From Planctomycetota bacterium (GTDB lineage: Bacteria > Planctomycetota > Planctomycetia > Planctomycetales > Planctomycetaceae), in the NCBI GenBank assembly GCA_023417655.1, contig JAEZFD010000036.1, positions 1-52,006 of the forward strand: DNA of 52,006 bases, written 5' to 3'. Below are positions 34,180 to 42,312 of the stretch, in pieces. The number at the start of each line of letters is the position of its first letter. The first letter of the stretch is position 1. The notes under the pieces are model-generated. The model ran no database searches and was not told where the DNA came from. It worked only from the letters and a program-made list of their open reading frames with translations. The position numbers were made by a program, and so were the translations under genes.

Positions 34180-34181
34180 CA
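34164..34181. promoter_or_regulatory. Perfect 18-bp palindrome, probable operator
   Basis: TGTTGACACGTGTCAACA is its own reverse complement and covers the -35 box. The HTH protein encoded second in the unit would be the natural ligand, repressing its own transcription. Confidence 0.65.
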
Positions 34182-34333
34182 CGAGTGTTTTAGCGATTAA
34201 TCAGCATGACGAGCCACAATCCCAGTTTGATCAGATCGGCCCAATTTACGGCGGCCGCATTGCCGGGCCGAATGGGTGGGGGCATGATTACGAGTGTCAG
34301 GAGGCGGATTCGAAACAGAGGACGGATCGTGTG

Positions 34334-34352
34334 AAAACCCGAACGGTTCGGG
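34334..34352 (-). terminator. Terminator after PfkB kinase gene
   Basis: Stem CCCGAA-CGG-TTCGGG, perfect 6 bp, followed on the minus strand by TTTT. It sits at the kinase stop and isolates the sugar cluster from the downstream toxin-antitoxin-like unit. Confidence 0.65.
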
Positions 34353-34353
34353 G

Positions 34354-35499
34354 CTAAAGTGTGAACAGTGTCGGCTGTTGAGCCCAGCCGGAGGCGATGC
34401 GTTTCTCCAGCGTGGACCACGAGGGAACTCCGCTCACTGCGTCTGCGGCTTCAACACTGGCGGCGCCGGTGGCGACGGCGGCCTGCATGATCTGCTGCGG
34501 AGTTTCTCCTCGCACCAGTGCGGAGAGAAGCCCGGCAATCGTGCAGTCGCCAGAGCCGGTTGTTCCGACGACGTTGGCCTGGAAGCAGGGCGAGTACAGC
34601 TCGATTCCGAGCCACGCGGCAGCGTTGTCTGCAACGGCGGCTCCCAGTGACTTCATGCGTTCCGCGTCAGAAGAACCATGGACATAGAGTCCCTGATCTC
34701 CCAGCTTGATCGCGACGACACCGGCCCCGTATTCGTGGCAACGGACCGCGAGTCGTCGCAACAGAGGCAGCGTGATATGCCGACTGGGGGTGAAGCCGCC
34801 ATCGGCATCGAGCTGCTCATACGTCTCGCGTTCGAGCATGAACATCAGTTCGTCGATGCTCGGGCAGAAGAAGTCGACGCTCGGGAGTACCCCTTTCAGA
34901 ATTGTGTTCCAGTCGGCGCGACCCGAGTCGGACTGGGGATCAACCATGCAGAGGTCGAGCGAAACAGTGAGTCCCTGTGACCGCACGCGGCGGAGCAGTG
35001 AAACCAGTTCCGCGCCGTTATTCTCGCGGATTCGCTGCATCAACGGCGGATAGCCGAAGTGGAACAGGCAGGCTCCCTGCAGAGATGAGTCCTGAACGTC
35101 CGCCGCTCCGAACGTGTCATTCGCGCCGGGGCAGTGCAGGAAGGTTCGGTCGATCCCCGGCGGGTTGATCACGATGGAATAACTTGTGATCTCATTCGGG
35201 AGCCGGACCATGCCGTCGGCCAGTTCCGGAGACTGTGCCTGCAGCAAGCGAACGATCTCTTCTCCGAACAGATCCTGCCCGATTTTTCCGATGAGCCGGA
35301 CCGGGGTTCCCAGTCGATGAAGTGCGAGTCCGGTATTGGAAACGGCACCGCCCGTCGAGCGAACAGCGGGACCGACATGCACAAGACGGCCGGGACGCAG
35401 ATCCGGTTCTTCACCACCACTCTGGGGATGCTTGAAGGTGGGAATCACATCCAGACAAACGTGCCCTGCGACGACGACTTGACGCTGTCCTGCTGACAT
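34354..35499 (-). CDS. PfkB-family carbohydrate kinase
   Basis: 381 residues. PfkB/ribokinase fold: N-terminal GHVCLDVIP, the substrate-binding GGAVSNTGLALHRLG at about 50-64, and near the C-terminus the catalytic/anion-hole motif VVGTTGSGDCTIAGLLSAL (GxGD with the base Asp at about residue 320). Phosphorylates a sugar or sugar-like alcohol. It is the last gene of the DeoR cluster, 37 bp after the oxidoreductase gene, and ends at a terminator. The long insert around residues 225-250 is unusual and may fix substrate choice. The substrate is unknown; the cluster resembles pathways that phosphorylate, then cleave, a hexose or hexose derivative. Confidence 0.88.
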   Translation of the reverse strand: MSAGQRQVVVAGHVCLDVIPTFKHPQSGGEEPDLRPGRLVHVGPAVRSTGGAVSNTGLALHRLGTPVRLIGKIGQDLFGEEIVRLLQAQSPELADGMVRLPNEITSYSIVINPPGIDRTFLHCPGANDTFGAADVQDSSLQGACLFHFGYPPLMQRIRENNGAELVSLLRRVRSQGLTVSLDLCMVDPQSDSGRADWNTILKGVLPSVDFFCPSIDELMFMLERETYEQLDADGGFTPSRHITLPLLRRLAVRCHEYGAGVVAIKLGDQGLYVHGSSDAERMKSLGAAVADNAAAWLGIELYSPCFQANVVGTTGSGDCTIAGLLSALVRGETPQQIMQAAVATGAASVEAADAVSGVPSWSTLEKRIASGWAQQPTLFTL

Positions 35500-35536
35500 C
35501 GAGCGCTCCAGTAAATGTGACCGCTATTGGCTAGAT

Positions 35537-36784
35537 TCAGAATCGGGGCCGACTGTGATCAGGATCGCAGTGGTCAAGATGGTCGTCGGCCCCAATTGCT
35601 GATGTCGTTACTTCCCTGATTGACGGTACGCATCGAAGGGCGACCGTCGACTGTTCTTTCTGCGATACGAGTGCTGCAGTGAACAGGGCATGCGTTTCAG
35701 CAGCTTCCTCAGGGGTCGCACAATAGAACGGCTGCTTCATGCCGTCCCGTCCATGAGCCACTTCATCGCAGAATGCGGCCCACATCTGCAGGATGGAATC
35801 GCTGAAACCGAATTCAAAGATACCGCCGGTGATCACCGGATAGGCCGACACGTGCGGAGCGTCCTGCACCTGCCAGACCTGCGGTGAACCGCTGGCATAG
35901 CTCATGTACGAGAGCTGCTTTGGATTCTGGGTGCTGTACTTTGCGCTGAAGTCGGTTCCATAGATGTTGAGGAACCACGTATTCGCATGGCCTGGGGCGA
36001 TGCGCTTCGTGGAGATCACCATCGGGAATTGCTGGTCAGCGGTCTCGACTTCACAGGCGAGTGTCGCGTTGTCCCAGGTCTCGCAGGGGACGAGTTGTCC
36101 GCTGGCATTGGGACGCTGCGTTACAATGTTTGAGAGCAGTGCCCGAACGTTCTTGGGACGCCAGCCGGCTCGCAGCGGGACGTGCATGGCGTGCATGCCG
36201 AGGTCACCCATGCAGCCGTATTCGCCGTTAACGTCGATCATCCGTTTCCAGTTGATCGGCTTCTTCGGATCCAGATCGCTGGAGTGCCAGAAACCGGCTT
36301 CGACTTCGATGATCTTTCCGAAGCGGCCTTCCTGTATCCACTTAATCAGCTGGAATGCCCCCGGATAGAACGGGATTTCGGAAGAACACCGGACCAGCGT
36401 CTTCGGGTTCTCAGCAATCGCGGCATTGATCTTGGCGTTCGCGGCCTGATCAATCCCGAACGGCTTCTCACCCAGGAGGTGCTTGCCTGAGGCAATGATG
36501 TCGCAGTAGATCTGCGCATGCAGATTGTGTGGCACGGCACAATAAATGGCGTCGACATTGTCGTCGGTGAGCAGTGACTTGTAGTCAGTTGTTGCGCGGG
36601 TGACGCCCGGAACCCGATCGGTGAACCAGGCTGTTGCCTGTTCGTTGGGGTCGCAGACCGTCGTAATGACTGGAGCCACATCTGTCTGGGCGAAGTGGCA
36701 CCAGCGGCCAATCGCAGAAGCAAATTCCCGGCCCATCAGGCCGCAGCCGATGACGCCGAATCGAATCGGACGACGATTACTCAT
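35537..36784 (-). CDS. Gfo/Idh/MocA-family oxidoreductase
   Basis: 415 residues from the ATG at 36784, with GAGGAC about 7 nt upstream; a 32-codon extension upstream is not family-like. The Rossmann motif is FGVIGCGLMGREFASAI, and LLGEKPFGIDQAANAK contains the EKP lysine-proline pair typical of the family (about residue 105). NAD(P)-dependent oxidation or epimerisation of a sugar, inositol or derivative is expected. The C-terminus after the oxidoreductase fold is short. It lies between the aldolase and kinase genes of the DeoR cluster. Confidence 0.9.
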   Translation of the reverse strand: MSNRRPIRFGVIGCGLMGREFASAIGRWCHFAQTDVAPVITTVCDPNEQATAWFTDRVPGVTRATTDYKSLLTDDNVDAIYCAVPHNLHAQIYCDIIASGKHLLGEKPFGIDQAANAKINAAIAENPKTLVRCSSEIPFYPGAFQLIKWIQEGRFGKIIEVEAGFWHSSDLDPKKPINWKRMIDVNGEYGCMGDLGMHAMHVPLRAGWRPKNVRALLSNIVTQRPNASGQLVPCETWDNATLACEVETADQQFPMVISTKRIAPGHANTWFLNIYGTDFSAKYSTQNPKQLSYMSYASGSPQVWQVQDAPHVSAYPVITGGIFEFGFSDSILQMWAAFCDEVAHGRDGMKQPFYCATPEEAAETHALFTAALVSQKEQSTVALRCVPSIREVTTSAIGADDHLDHCDPDHSRPRF

Positions 36785-36855
36785 AAAGTCCTCAATGGTT
36801 CCGAAGAGGCGGAACGAAGTAGAAGCACGCTTAAAAAAACTTGCGAAAACCGATT

Positions 36856-36886
36856 GGGAGGGCGTGGCTGGAGCCTCCACCCTCCC
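36856..36886 (-). terminator. Terminator-like hairpin between aldolase and oxidoreductase genes
   Basis: 7-bp outer stem GGGAGGG / CCCTCCC with an inner hairpin, followed on the minus strand by TTTT and then a seven-T run. It could partly stop transcription and lower expression of the downstream genes, or protect the aldolase mRNA. Confidence 0.5.
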
Positions 36887-36915
36887 TGCAATGAAATCCC
36901 CGGAGGCGGTGCCGG

Positions 36916-37749
36916 TTACTTCGCCAGGAACTTGGAGGCTTCTTCGACAGTGGCTCCGTCGTGAACGACAGCCATCAGCGCCCGGGTGATGCCAGCTGGG
37001 TTCGAGTGCTGAATTACGTTCCGGCCATAGACGATCCCGGCGGCTCCCTGCTTGATCACTTCGACGGTTCGGGCGAGCAGTTCCTGATCGCCCACTTTTC
37101 CACCGCCACGGACCAGCACTGGGATATCTCCGGCGATCTCGACCACTTTGTGGTAATCCTGAGCGTTGTCGGTTGGGTCTGCCTTGATGATGTCGGCGCC
37201 CAGTTCACAAGCCTGTCGAACCAGAGGGACGATTTCGTTGACGTCCCCGTTGACCATGTATCCGCCGGCCTTTTCGTTTGGCTGGAAGACCAGTGGCTCG
37301 ACCATCAGCGGCATCCCGTAGTGATCGCACTCTGGCTTGATCTTGAGGATGTTCTGGATGCACTGGTCCGCGACTTCCGGCTCGTTTGGAATCTGGAACA
37401 GGTTGACCACCACGCAGGAGGCATCCAGACGCAAAGCCTGCAGAACTGGCTGTTCAATCATGCGGCTGAACAGGGTGCGAGGGAGCTTCTTCCCGTAGAC
37501 GTTGGCGACGTCGGTTCGCAGCACCAGCGATGGCTTTTCACGGCCAGCGATCGACTGCAGGTAAGGAGCCTGTCCGACGGTCAGCTGAATCGCGTCCGGA
37601 GCAGCTTCGACCAGTGTATTGACGGCAGCTTTGATGCTTTCGAGACCGGACAGGAATGCGAGCTCATTGAAGAAGCCGTGATCGATTGCCACGTCAAAAC
37701 AGCGGTTTGACTTGGCATTGAACAGACGCTTCATTCTTGCAGACTTCAT
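36916..37749 (-). CDS. Class I aldolase (DhnA/LsrF/DeoC-like)
   Basis: 277 residues from the ATG at 37749; a GTG three codons earlier and an ATG five codons later are alternatives. TIM-barrel aldolase: FDVAIDHGFF near the N-terminus, LRTDVANVYGK, and the Schiff-base lysine in ADIIKADPTDNAQ. Late motifs VRGGGKVGD and GAAGIVYGRNVIQH bind phosphate. This pattern matches DhnA-type fructose-bisphosphate aldolases and relatives such as LsrF; the substrate is unknown and could be a phosphorylated keto-sugar. It follows the DeoR gene by about 80 bp and precedes the oxidoreductase. Confidence 0.88.
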   Translation of the reverse strand: MKSARMKRLFNAKSNRCFDVAIDHGFFNELAFLSGLESIKAAVNTLVEAAPDAIQLTVGQAPYLQSIAGREKPSLVLRTDVANVYGKKLPRTLFSRMIEQPVLQALRLDASCVVVNLFQIPNEPEVADQCIQNILKIKPECDHYGMPLMVEPLVFQPNEKAGGYMVNGDVNEIVPLVRQACELGADIIKADPTDNAQDYHKVVEIAGDIPVLVRGGGKVGDQELLARTVEVIKQGAAGIVYGRNVIQHSNPAGITRALMAVVHDGATVEEASKFLAK

Positions 37750-37830
37750 TTCAATCACTTTCAGTTTTAACAGTCGTGAAAAAATCTTGTTGATTCGTGG
37801 GAGTCGGGAGAGCGGCGACTTGCGATTGAT

Positions 37831-38601
37831 TCAGGATTCAATTGCGGCGACGACGACTTCCGTATCCCGATCGGCCAGCGAGCGGCGATGGCTGCGGGCA
37901 GGAGCTTCGTCTGTGACCAGAGTGTGAATCGATTGCCAGCCGGCGAAGTTCACCGCGGCGGGCTTCTCCCATTTTCGGGCGTCGGCCGCGAGAATGACCC
38001 GATCACTTCGTTCGACGATCGCCTGCTTAAGAGCGGCTTCTGACAGCTCGGTCGTACTGGCACCGGTCTCGGCATCGAGGCCGCTTGCGCCGATAAAGCC
38101 GAAATCGAAGTGCAGATGGGAAAGCCAGTCGAGGGCCAGTCCACCGACGACGGCCTGACTGACCGGACGGTATTCCCCGCCGAGGCAGGTGAGGCTGGCT
38201 GCTGATTCCCCAACTTCAATCAGCAGCCGGACTGAGTGAGTAAAAATGCGGATGTCTTTGCGAACAGCCAATAACCGACCGAGTTCAGCACACGTCGTCC
38301 CGGCATCGAGGTAGACGACGCAACCTTCCGGAACGAGAGCGGCAGCGGCTGCTGCGATGCGTCGTTTGGCCTGTGTTGCTTCGCGTCCCCGACGATCGTA
38401 TGTCGGTTCTCCTCGAAGGGAGTCTCGGTGGACGACACCGCCGTGAACCCGAACGATCGCTCCCTGTTCTTCCAGCTCCACAAGATCGCGGCGCAGGGTT
38501 GAACGCGACACGCCCAGCTTGATCTGCAACTGCGTGACGCTACTGCTGGGGTGTTTCCTCAGGTAGTCGAGAATCTGGCTCTGGCGGGTATGACCGAACA
38601 T
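37831..38601 (-). CDS. DeoR-family transcriptional regulator
   Basis: 256 residues. The N-terminal winged HTH (RQSQILDYLRKHPSSSVTQLQIKLGVSRSTLRRDL, residues 6-40) is typical, and the C-terminal sugar-phosphate-sensing (DeoRC) domain holds YLDAGTTCAELGRLL and GGEYRPVSQAVVGG, where effectors bind. It is the first gene of the cluster with aldolase, oxidoreductase and kinase, so it is probably their local repressor, released by a sugar phosphate. An inverted repeat that could be its operator lies 8 bp upstream of the start codon. Confidence 0.93.
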   Translation of the reverse strand: MFGHTRQSQILDYLRKHPSSSVTQLQIKLGVSRSTLRRDLVELEEQGAIVRVHGGVVHRDSLRGEPTYDRRGREATQAKRRIAAAAAALVPEGCVVYLDAGTTCAELGRLLAVRKDIRIFTHSVRLLIEVGESAASLTCLGGEYRPVSQAVVGGLALDWLSHLHFDFGFIGASGLDAETGASTTELSEAALKQAIVERSDRVILAADARKWEKPAAVNFAGWQSIHTLVTDEAPARSHRRSLADRDTEVVVAAIES

Positions 38602-38608
38602 GAACGAA

Positions 38609-38627
38609 TTTGAACAAAGTGTTCAAA
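38609..38627. promoter_or_regulatory. Candidate DeoR operator
   Basis: Inverted repeat TTTGAAC-AAAGT-GTTCAAA with 7-bp arms, just upstream of the DeoR gene. A further GAAC-containing copy lies beside it. Suits autoregulation. Confidence 0.55.
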
Positions 38628-38798
38628 GGGAGTCAAATGTCATTCCGCTTCGCAAAGGACGCTCACGGCAACTTCCGCACAAAGAGCCGGTTGACGAGCT
38701 GTTGTTTCGGCAGGAAGATCACGCTGGAATGAGCGCGGCGGCAGAAATTCTGTTTCCCGGCAGCCGCCGCGAGTGTTGACCTCGAGGAGAACCTGCGA

Positions 38799-39143
38799 AT
38801 GGCGGAAAAAACGATCTTCAAACGCATTCTCGACAAGGAGATTCCGGTCGAGCTCATTCATGAAGATGAGCAGTGCGTGGCTTTCCGCGATATCAGCCCG
38901 CAGGCCCCGGTGCATGTGCTGGTGATTCCCCGAAAGGAAATCCCGTCACTGATTGAAGTTCAGGAAGAGGACAAGCCGCTGCTGGGGCATCTGCTGTTCA
39001 CCTGCCATGAACTCGCCGCGAAAGAGGGTCTCGACAACGGTTATCGAGTCGTCATCAATGCCGGGCCTGACGGGGGGCAGACCGTCTCCCATCTGCACTT
39101 CCACGTTCTCGGGAAGCGTTCATTAACCTGGCCACCGGGTTAG
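38799..39143 (+). CDS. HIT-family (HINT-like) nucleotide-binding protein
   Basis: 114 residues from the ATG at 38799 with GAGGAGAA about 8 nt upstream. The histidine triad is HLHFHVL near residue 100 (HxHxHxx). The flanks FKRILDKEIPVELIHEDEQCVAFRDI and VLVIPRKEI are typical of HINT, which hydrolyses AMP-lysine or aminoacyl-adenylates. It is a single gene, convergent with the FabZ-like gene. Confidence 0.95.
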   Translation: MAEKTIFKRILDKEIPVELIHEDEQCVAFRDISPQAPVHVLVIPRKEIPSLIEVQEEDKPLLGHLLFTCHELAAKEGLDNGYRVVINAGPDGGQTVSHLHFHVLGKRSLTWPPG

Positions 39144-39153
39144 TAGTGTCTGC

Positions 39154-39615
39154 TTAAGCAGCTTGCGGATCCGCGAGGGCGCAGGCGAATTCCAGGCGGA
39201 CGCAAACCTTCCCATCAACGGAAACTTTCCCTTTCAGGAAGTAGGCGTTCGTCAGTTTCTCGGTCAGTTCAACCTCAAACTCGAGCGTCTTGCCGGGCGT
39301 GACCATTTTGCGAAACTGGACGTTGTTCACTCGGGTGACGACCGGTACCTGACCTTCCGCTGGAGGAAACTGGGTCGCGATCAGCACGGCTCCGGCCTGA
39401 AACGCCGCTTCCAGCTGGATCACACCGGGGAGGACAGGAAACGCCGGGTAGTGCCCTTTGAAGAGGTCGAGATCCTCAGCAATCAGCTTTCGGGCGACGA
39501 TACGGGTTTCGGAAAGTTCTGTCACCTCGTCGAGCCACAGGAATGGATCCCGATGCGGAATCAGTTTCTCAATTTGTTGACGATTGAATGGAAGCTGATA
39601 GGAGGAGTCTGGCAT
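39154..39615 (-). CDS. FabZ-like 3-hydroxyacyl-ACP dehydratase
   Basis: 153 residues. Hot-dog fold with the catalytic pair in FKGHYPAFPVLPG (His 55) and VIQLEAAFQAG (Glu 69). The N-terminal IEKLIPHRDPFLWLDEV is the usual FabZ start. Dehydrates 3-hydroxyacyl-ACP in fatty-acid synthesis. Not in a fab operon here; may be a paralogue for a special lipid. Convergent with the HIT gene, stops 10 bp apart. Confidence 0.88.
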   Translation of the reverse strand: MPDSSYQLPFNRQQIEKLIPHRDPFLWLDEVTELSETRIVARKLIAEDLDLFKGHYPAFPVLPGVIQLEAAFQAGAVLIATQFPPAEGQVPVVTRVNNVQFRKMVTPGKTLEFEVELTEKLTNAYFLKGKVSVDGKVCVRLEFACALADPQAA

Positions 39616-39979
39616 CGCTGGAAACTTGTCAGTCAGGCGGTCGGCGGAAAATTCTGCTCCAGGAGCAGAGATGTGCGGCGATCGTAGACTTCCTGTGCGA
39701 TGCAGACAACTGCCGCTGCCACCGGGGGATCCCCCAAATGCTTATGAAAGCGGCCTTTCGGAGGCGGCGTCCATGTCATACAGTCCTGCGGACGCCTTTC
39801 CGTTGCCTTGACGGAGCGCTCTCTCGTTGGGCGGGTGACACACGCGAGCAGAAGTGAGACGAAGCTGTCGCTTCTATCAGTGTTTGCGGTGAGTTGGCCT
39901 GACGTGGAAATGCTCGTGGATCAGGGATTCTTCCTGCTGTGGATTTCACTCCTTGAGCCGGAATACGGGATCATCAAAA
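39616..39979. other. Intergenic region FabZ-like / glgB
   Basis: Divergent spacer of about 360 bp for both genes. No clear promoter, repeat or RNA; small plus-strand frames at 39588-39857 and 39808-40089 have no family resemblance. Confidence 0.4.
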
Positions 39980-41947
39980 ATGAGTGTTCGAGAGCAGATC
40001 AAACCAGTGACCGCAAGCGCTCTCACCGAGGCTTCCCTCGCAAAGCAACGCGTGTCGATGAGGACCGGAATGAACTGCAACGCATATGACTGGCTGGGTG
40101 CTCATCCTGTGAATACAGGGGGAATCCGAGGGACACGCTTCGCCGTCTGGGCCCCAAACGCCCGTGAAGTTTGCGTCATCTGTGACCGGAATCAGTGGAC
40201 GCATGGCCGCTTTTATCTGAACTCGAGCCCTGAAGGGGTCTGGACCGGAACCATCCCTGAGATGCGTCCCGGCGAGACTTATAAGTTCAGCATCCGCTCT
40301 CAGACAGGGGCCATTCTGGAAAAATGCGACCCATATGGATTTGCGGCAGAGGTCCCCCCACAGACTGCCTCAATCGTGACCGACCTGAGTCAGTTCCACT
40401 GGCATGATCAGGAATGGCTCGATCGTCGGGCAAAGACGAACTGGTACGAGAAGCCGGTTCAGATCTACGAAGTGCATCTCGGCTCATGGCGGCGTCCCAA
40501 AGACGGACGAAAGTATTTCAGCTATCTCGAACTCGCCGACCAGTTGATCGAATATTGCCTCGATCTCGGGTTCACACATCTGCAGCTGATGCCGATTACC
40601 GAGTACCCATTCGACGGATCATGGGGATATCAGTCCACCGGATACTTCGCGCCGACATCGCGGCACGGGACCCCGCAGGACTTCATGACATTTGTCAACA
40701 AGTGCCATCTCGCCGGGCTGGCCGTGTTGATTGACTGGGTTCCCGGTCACTTCCCGACGGATGCGCACGGGCTGGCGAACTTCGACGGCACGGCACTGTA
40801 CGAACATGCCGACCCGCGACAGGGGTTCCATCCGGACTGGAATACCAACATCTTCAACTACGGTCGATTTGAAGTCCGGAACTTCCTGCTGTCGAGTGCG
40901 CGGTTCTGGTGCGAGAAGTATCACGTTGACGGGATCCGCGTGGATGCTGTCGCCAGCATGCTTTATCTCGACTACTCACGCAGTGCAGGGCAGTGGATTC
41001 CGAATCGGTTCGGCGGTCGAGAGAATCTGGAATCGATTCAGTTCCTCAAAGACATGAACACGATGCTGCATGGAGAGTTCCCTGGCATCCTGACGATTGC
41101 TGAAGAGTCGACTGCCTGGCCGGGTGTCTCCCGCCCGGTCTACGACGGAGGACTTGGGTTCTCGATGAAATGGGATATGGGCTGGATGAACGATACGCTG
41201 CGTTATCTTCGCCGCAATCCGATTCACCGCCGTCATCACCAGAATGAACTTTCCTTCCGGTCGATGTACTGCTTCACTGAAAACTTCGTGCTGCCCCTTT
41301 CGCATGACGAAGTGGTGCATGGGAAGAAATCACTGCTCTCACAGATGCCGGGTGATCACTGGCAAATGTTCGCGAACCTGCGGCTCCTGCTGGGGTATCA
41401 GGCGACACTGCCCGGTAAATCACTCGTCTTTATGGGAGCCGAATTGGCTCAGTGGACAGAGTGGAATCACGACGCGGAACTGGACTGGCCGCTCGAAAAG
41501 ATTGATACCCACGCTGGGATCAAGCGATATGTCAAAGACCTGAATCACCTTGTCATGAATCAGCCGGCTCTGCATGAGCGGGACTGCAATCATGACGGCT
41601 TCTGCTGGATTCAGGCGGATGACGCGACAAACAGTGTCTATGCCTTCTGTCGATTCTCAAAAGAGCTGAAGGAAATCATCCTCGTCGTTCTGAACATGAC
41701 ACCAGTTCCGCGATCCGGGTATCGGGTCGGTGTCCCTAAGTCAGGGGAATACCGGGAGATCCTGAACAGCGACGCGTGGATGTACGGGGGAACCGACGTC
41801 GGCAGCGGCGGCGGTGCGACGACGACATCCGATCCGATGCATGGTCAGCTCCAGAGTCTGGATCTCACCCTGCCACCGCTGGGAATGCTGGTACTGAAAT
41901 ACGCCGGTCCTAGCCGGGAAACCGTGAAAGCTCCTTCCGCCCGGTAG
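39980..41947 (+). CDS. glgB: 1,4-alpha-glucan branching enzyme
   Basis: 655 residues from the ATG at 39980; a TTG nine codons earlier is an alternative. Introduces alpha-1,6 branches into glycogen. There is one N-terminal CBM48 domain (RGTRFAVWAPNAREVCVI) and a GH13 barrel: YEVHLGSW, the Asp nucleophile in GIRVDAVASML (Asp 322), Glu in TIAEEST (Glu 375) and the stabilising Asp in LSHDEVVHGKKSLL (Asp 443). The all-beta C-terminal domain follows. No other glg genes are in the window. The stop is followed at once by a palindrome like that at 23313. Confidence 0.95.
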   Translation: MSVREQIKPVTASALTEASLAKQRVSMRTGMNCNAYDWLGAHPVNTGGIRGTRFAVWAPNAREVCVICDRNQWTHGRFYLNSSPEGVWTGTIPEMRPGETYKFSIRSQTGAILEKCDPYGFAAEVPPQTASIVTDLSQFHWHDQEWLDRRAKTNWYEKPVQIYEVHLGSWRRPKDGRKYFSYLELADQLIEYCLDLGFTHLQLMPITEYPFDGSWGYQSTGYFAPTSRHGTPQDFMTFVNKCHLAGLAVLIDWVPGHFPTDAHGLANFDGTALYEHADPRQGFHPDWNTNIFNYGRFEVRNFLLSSARFWCEKYHVDGIRVDAVASMLYLDYSRSAGQWIPNRFGGRENLESIQFLKDMNTMLHGEFPGILTIAEESTAWPGVSRPVYDGGLGFSMKWDMGWMNDTLRYLRRNPIHRRHHQNELSFRSMYCFTENFVLPLSHDEVVHGKKSLLSQMPGDHWQMFANLRLLLGYQATLPGKSLVFMGAELAQWTEWNHDAELDWPLEKIDTHAGIKRYVKDLNHLVMNQPALHERDCNHDGFCWIQADDATNSVYAFCRFSKELKEIILVVLNMTPVPRSGYRVGVPKSGEYREILNSDAWMYGGTDVGSGGGATTTSDPMHGQLQSLDLTLPPLGMLVLKYAGPSRETVKAPSAR

Positions 41948-41959
41948 AGCAAATTTGCT
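41948..41959. repeat. Stop-codon-linked palindrome AGCAAATTTGCT, copy 2
   Basis: Perfect 12-bp palindrome starting immediately after the glgB TAG and followed by TTCCCTC. Compare 23313-23325 and 43473-43485. Confidence 0.5.
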
Positions 41960-42312
41960 TTCCCTCGTCTCGGCGCGGTGCGAGTTTCGATGGCAGAACG
42001 ACTGAATTCGGCTTAGCAATAACGGGCAGACCAAGAACGAAACTGCCTGGACAGGTGGAGCGCTGGCTGGCGGGCCCAAATGTGATACAGGAGGCGACTT
42101 CGGATCGGCAGATTCTGCCGGTGCATTTCTATTTGCGCGAAAATCTGTCCGATTTGTGTCGGTTATACGGAAGATTGTGTCGATCTCTTTCCAGCTTCTC
42201 GTGAGAATCACGTCACCAGTTCTTCAACCATCCCGGACGCAAGTCCTCCACTTTACTGATCCGCTGCACGACAGGTCTGCTGTCTCACGGCGGCGATCAG
42301 GATTTCCGCCGC
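41960..42312. other. Intergenic region glgB / DUF6268 gene
   Basis: About 350 bp with the promoter of the DUF6268 gene presumably on the right. No gene or RNA recognised. Confidence 0.4.

Noticed and set aside
36961..37710. 249-codon plus-strand frame antisense to the aldolase gene
   Set aside because: It is a shadow of the well-conserved aldolase frame; its sequence has no family pattern and no ribosome-binding site.
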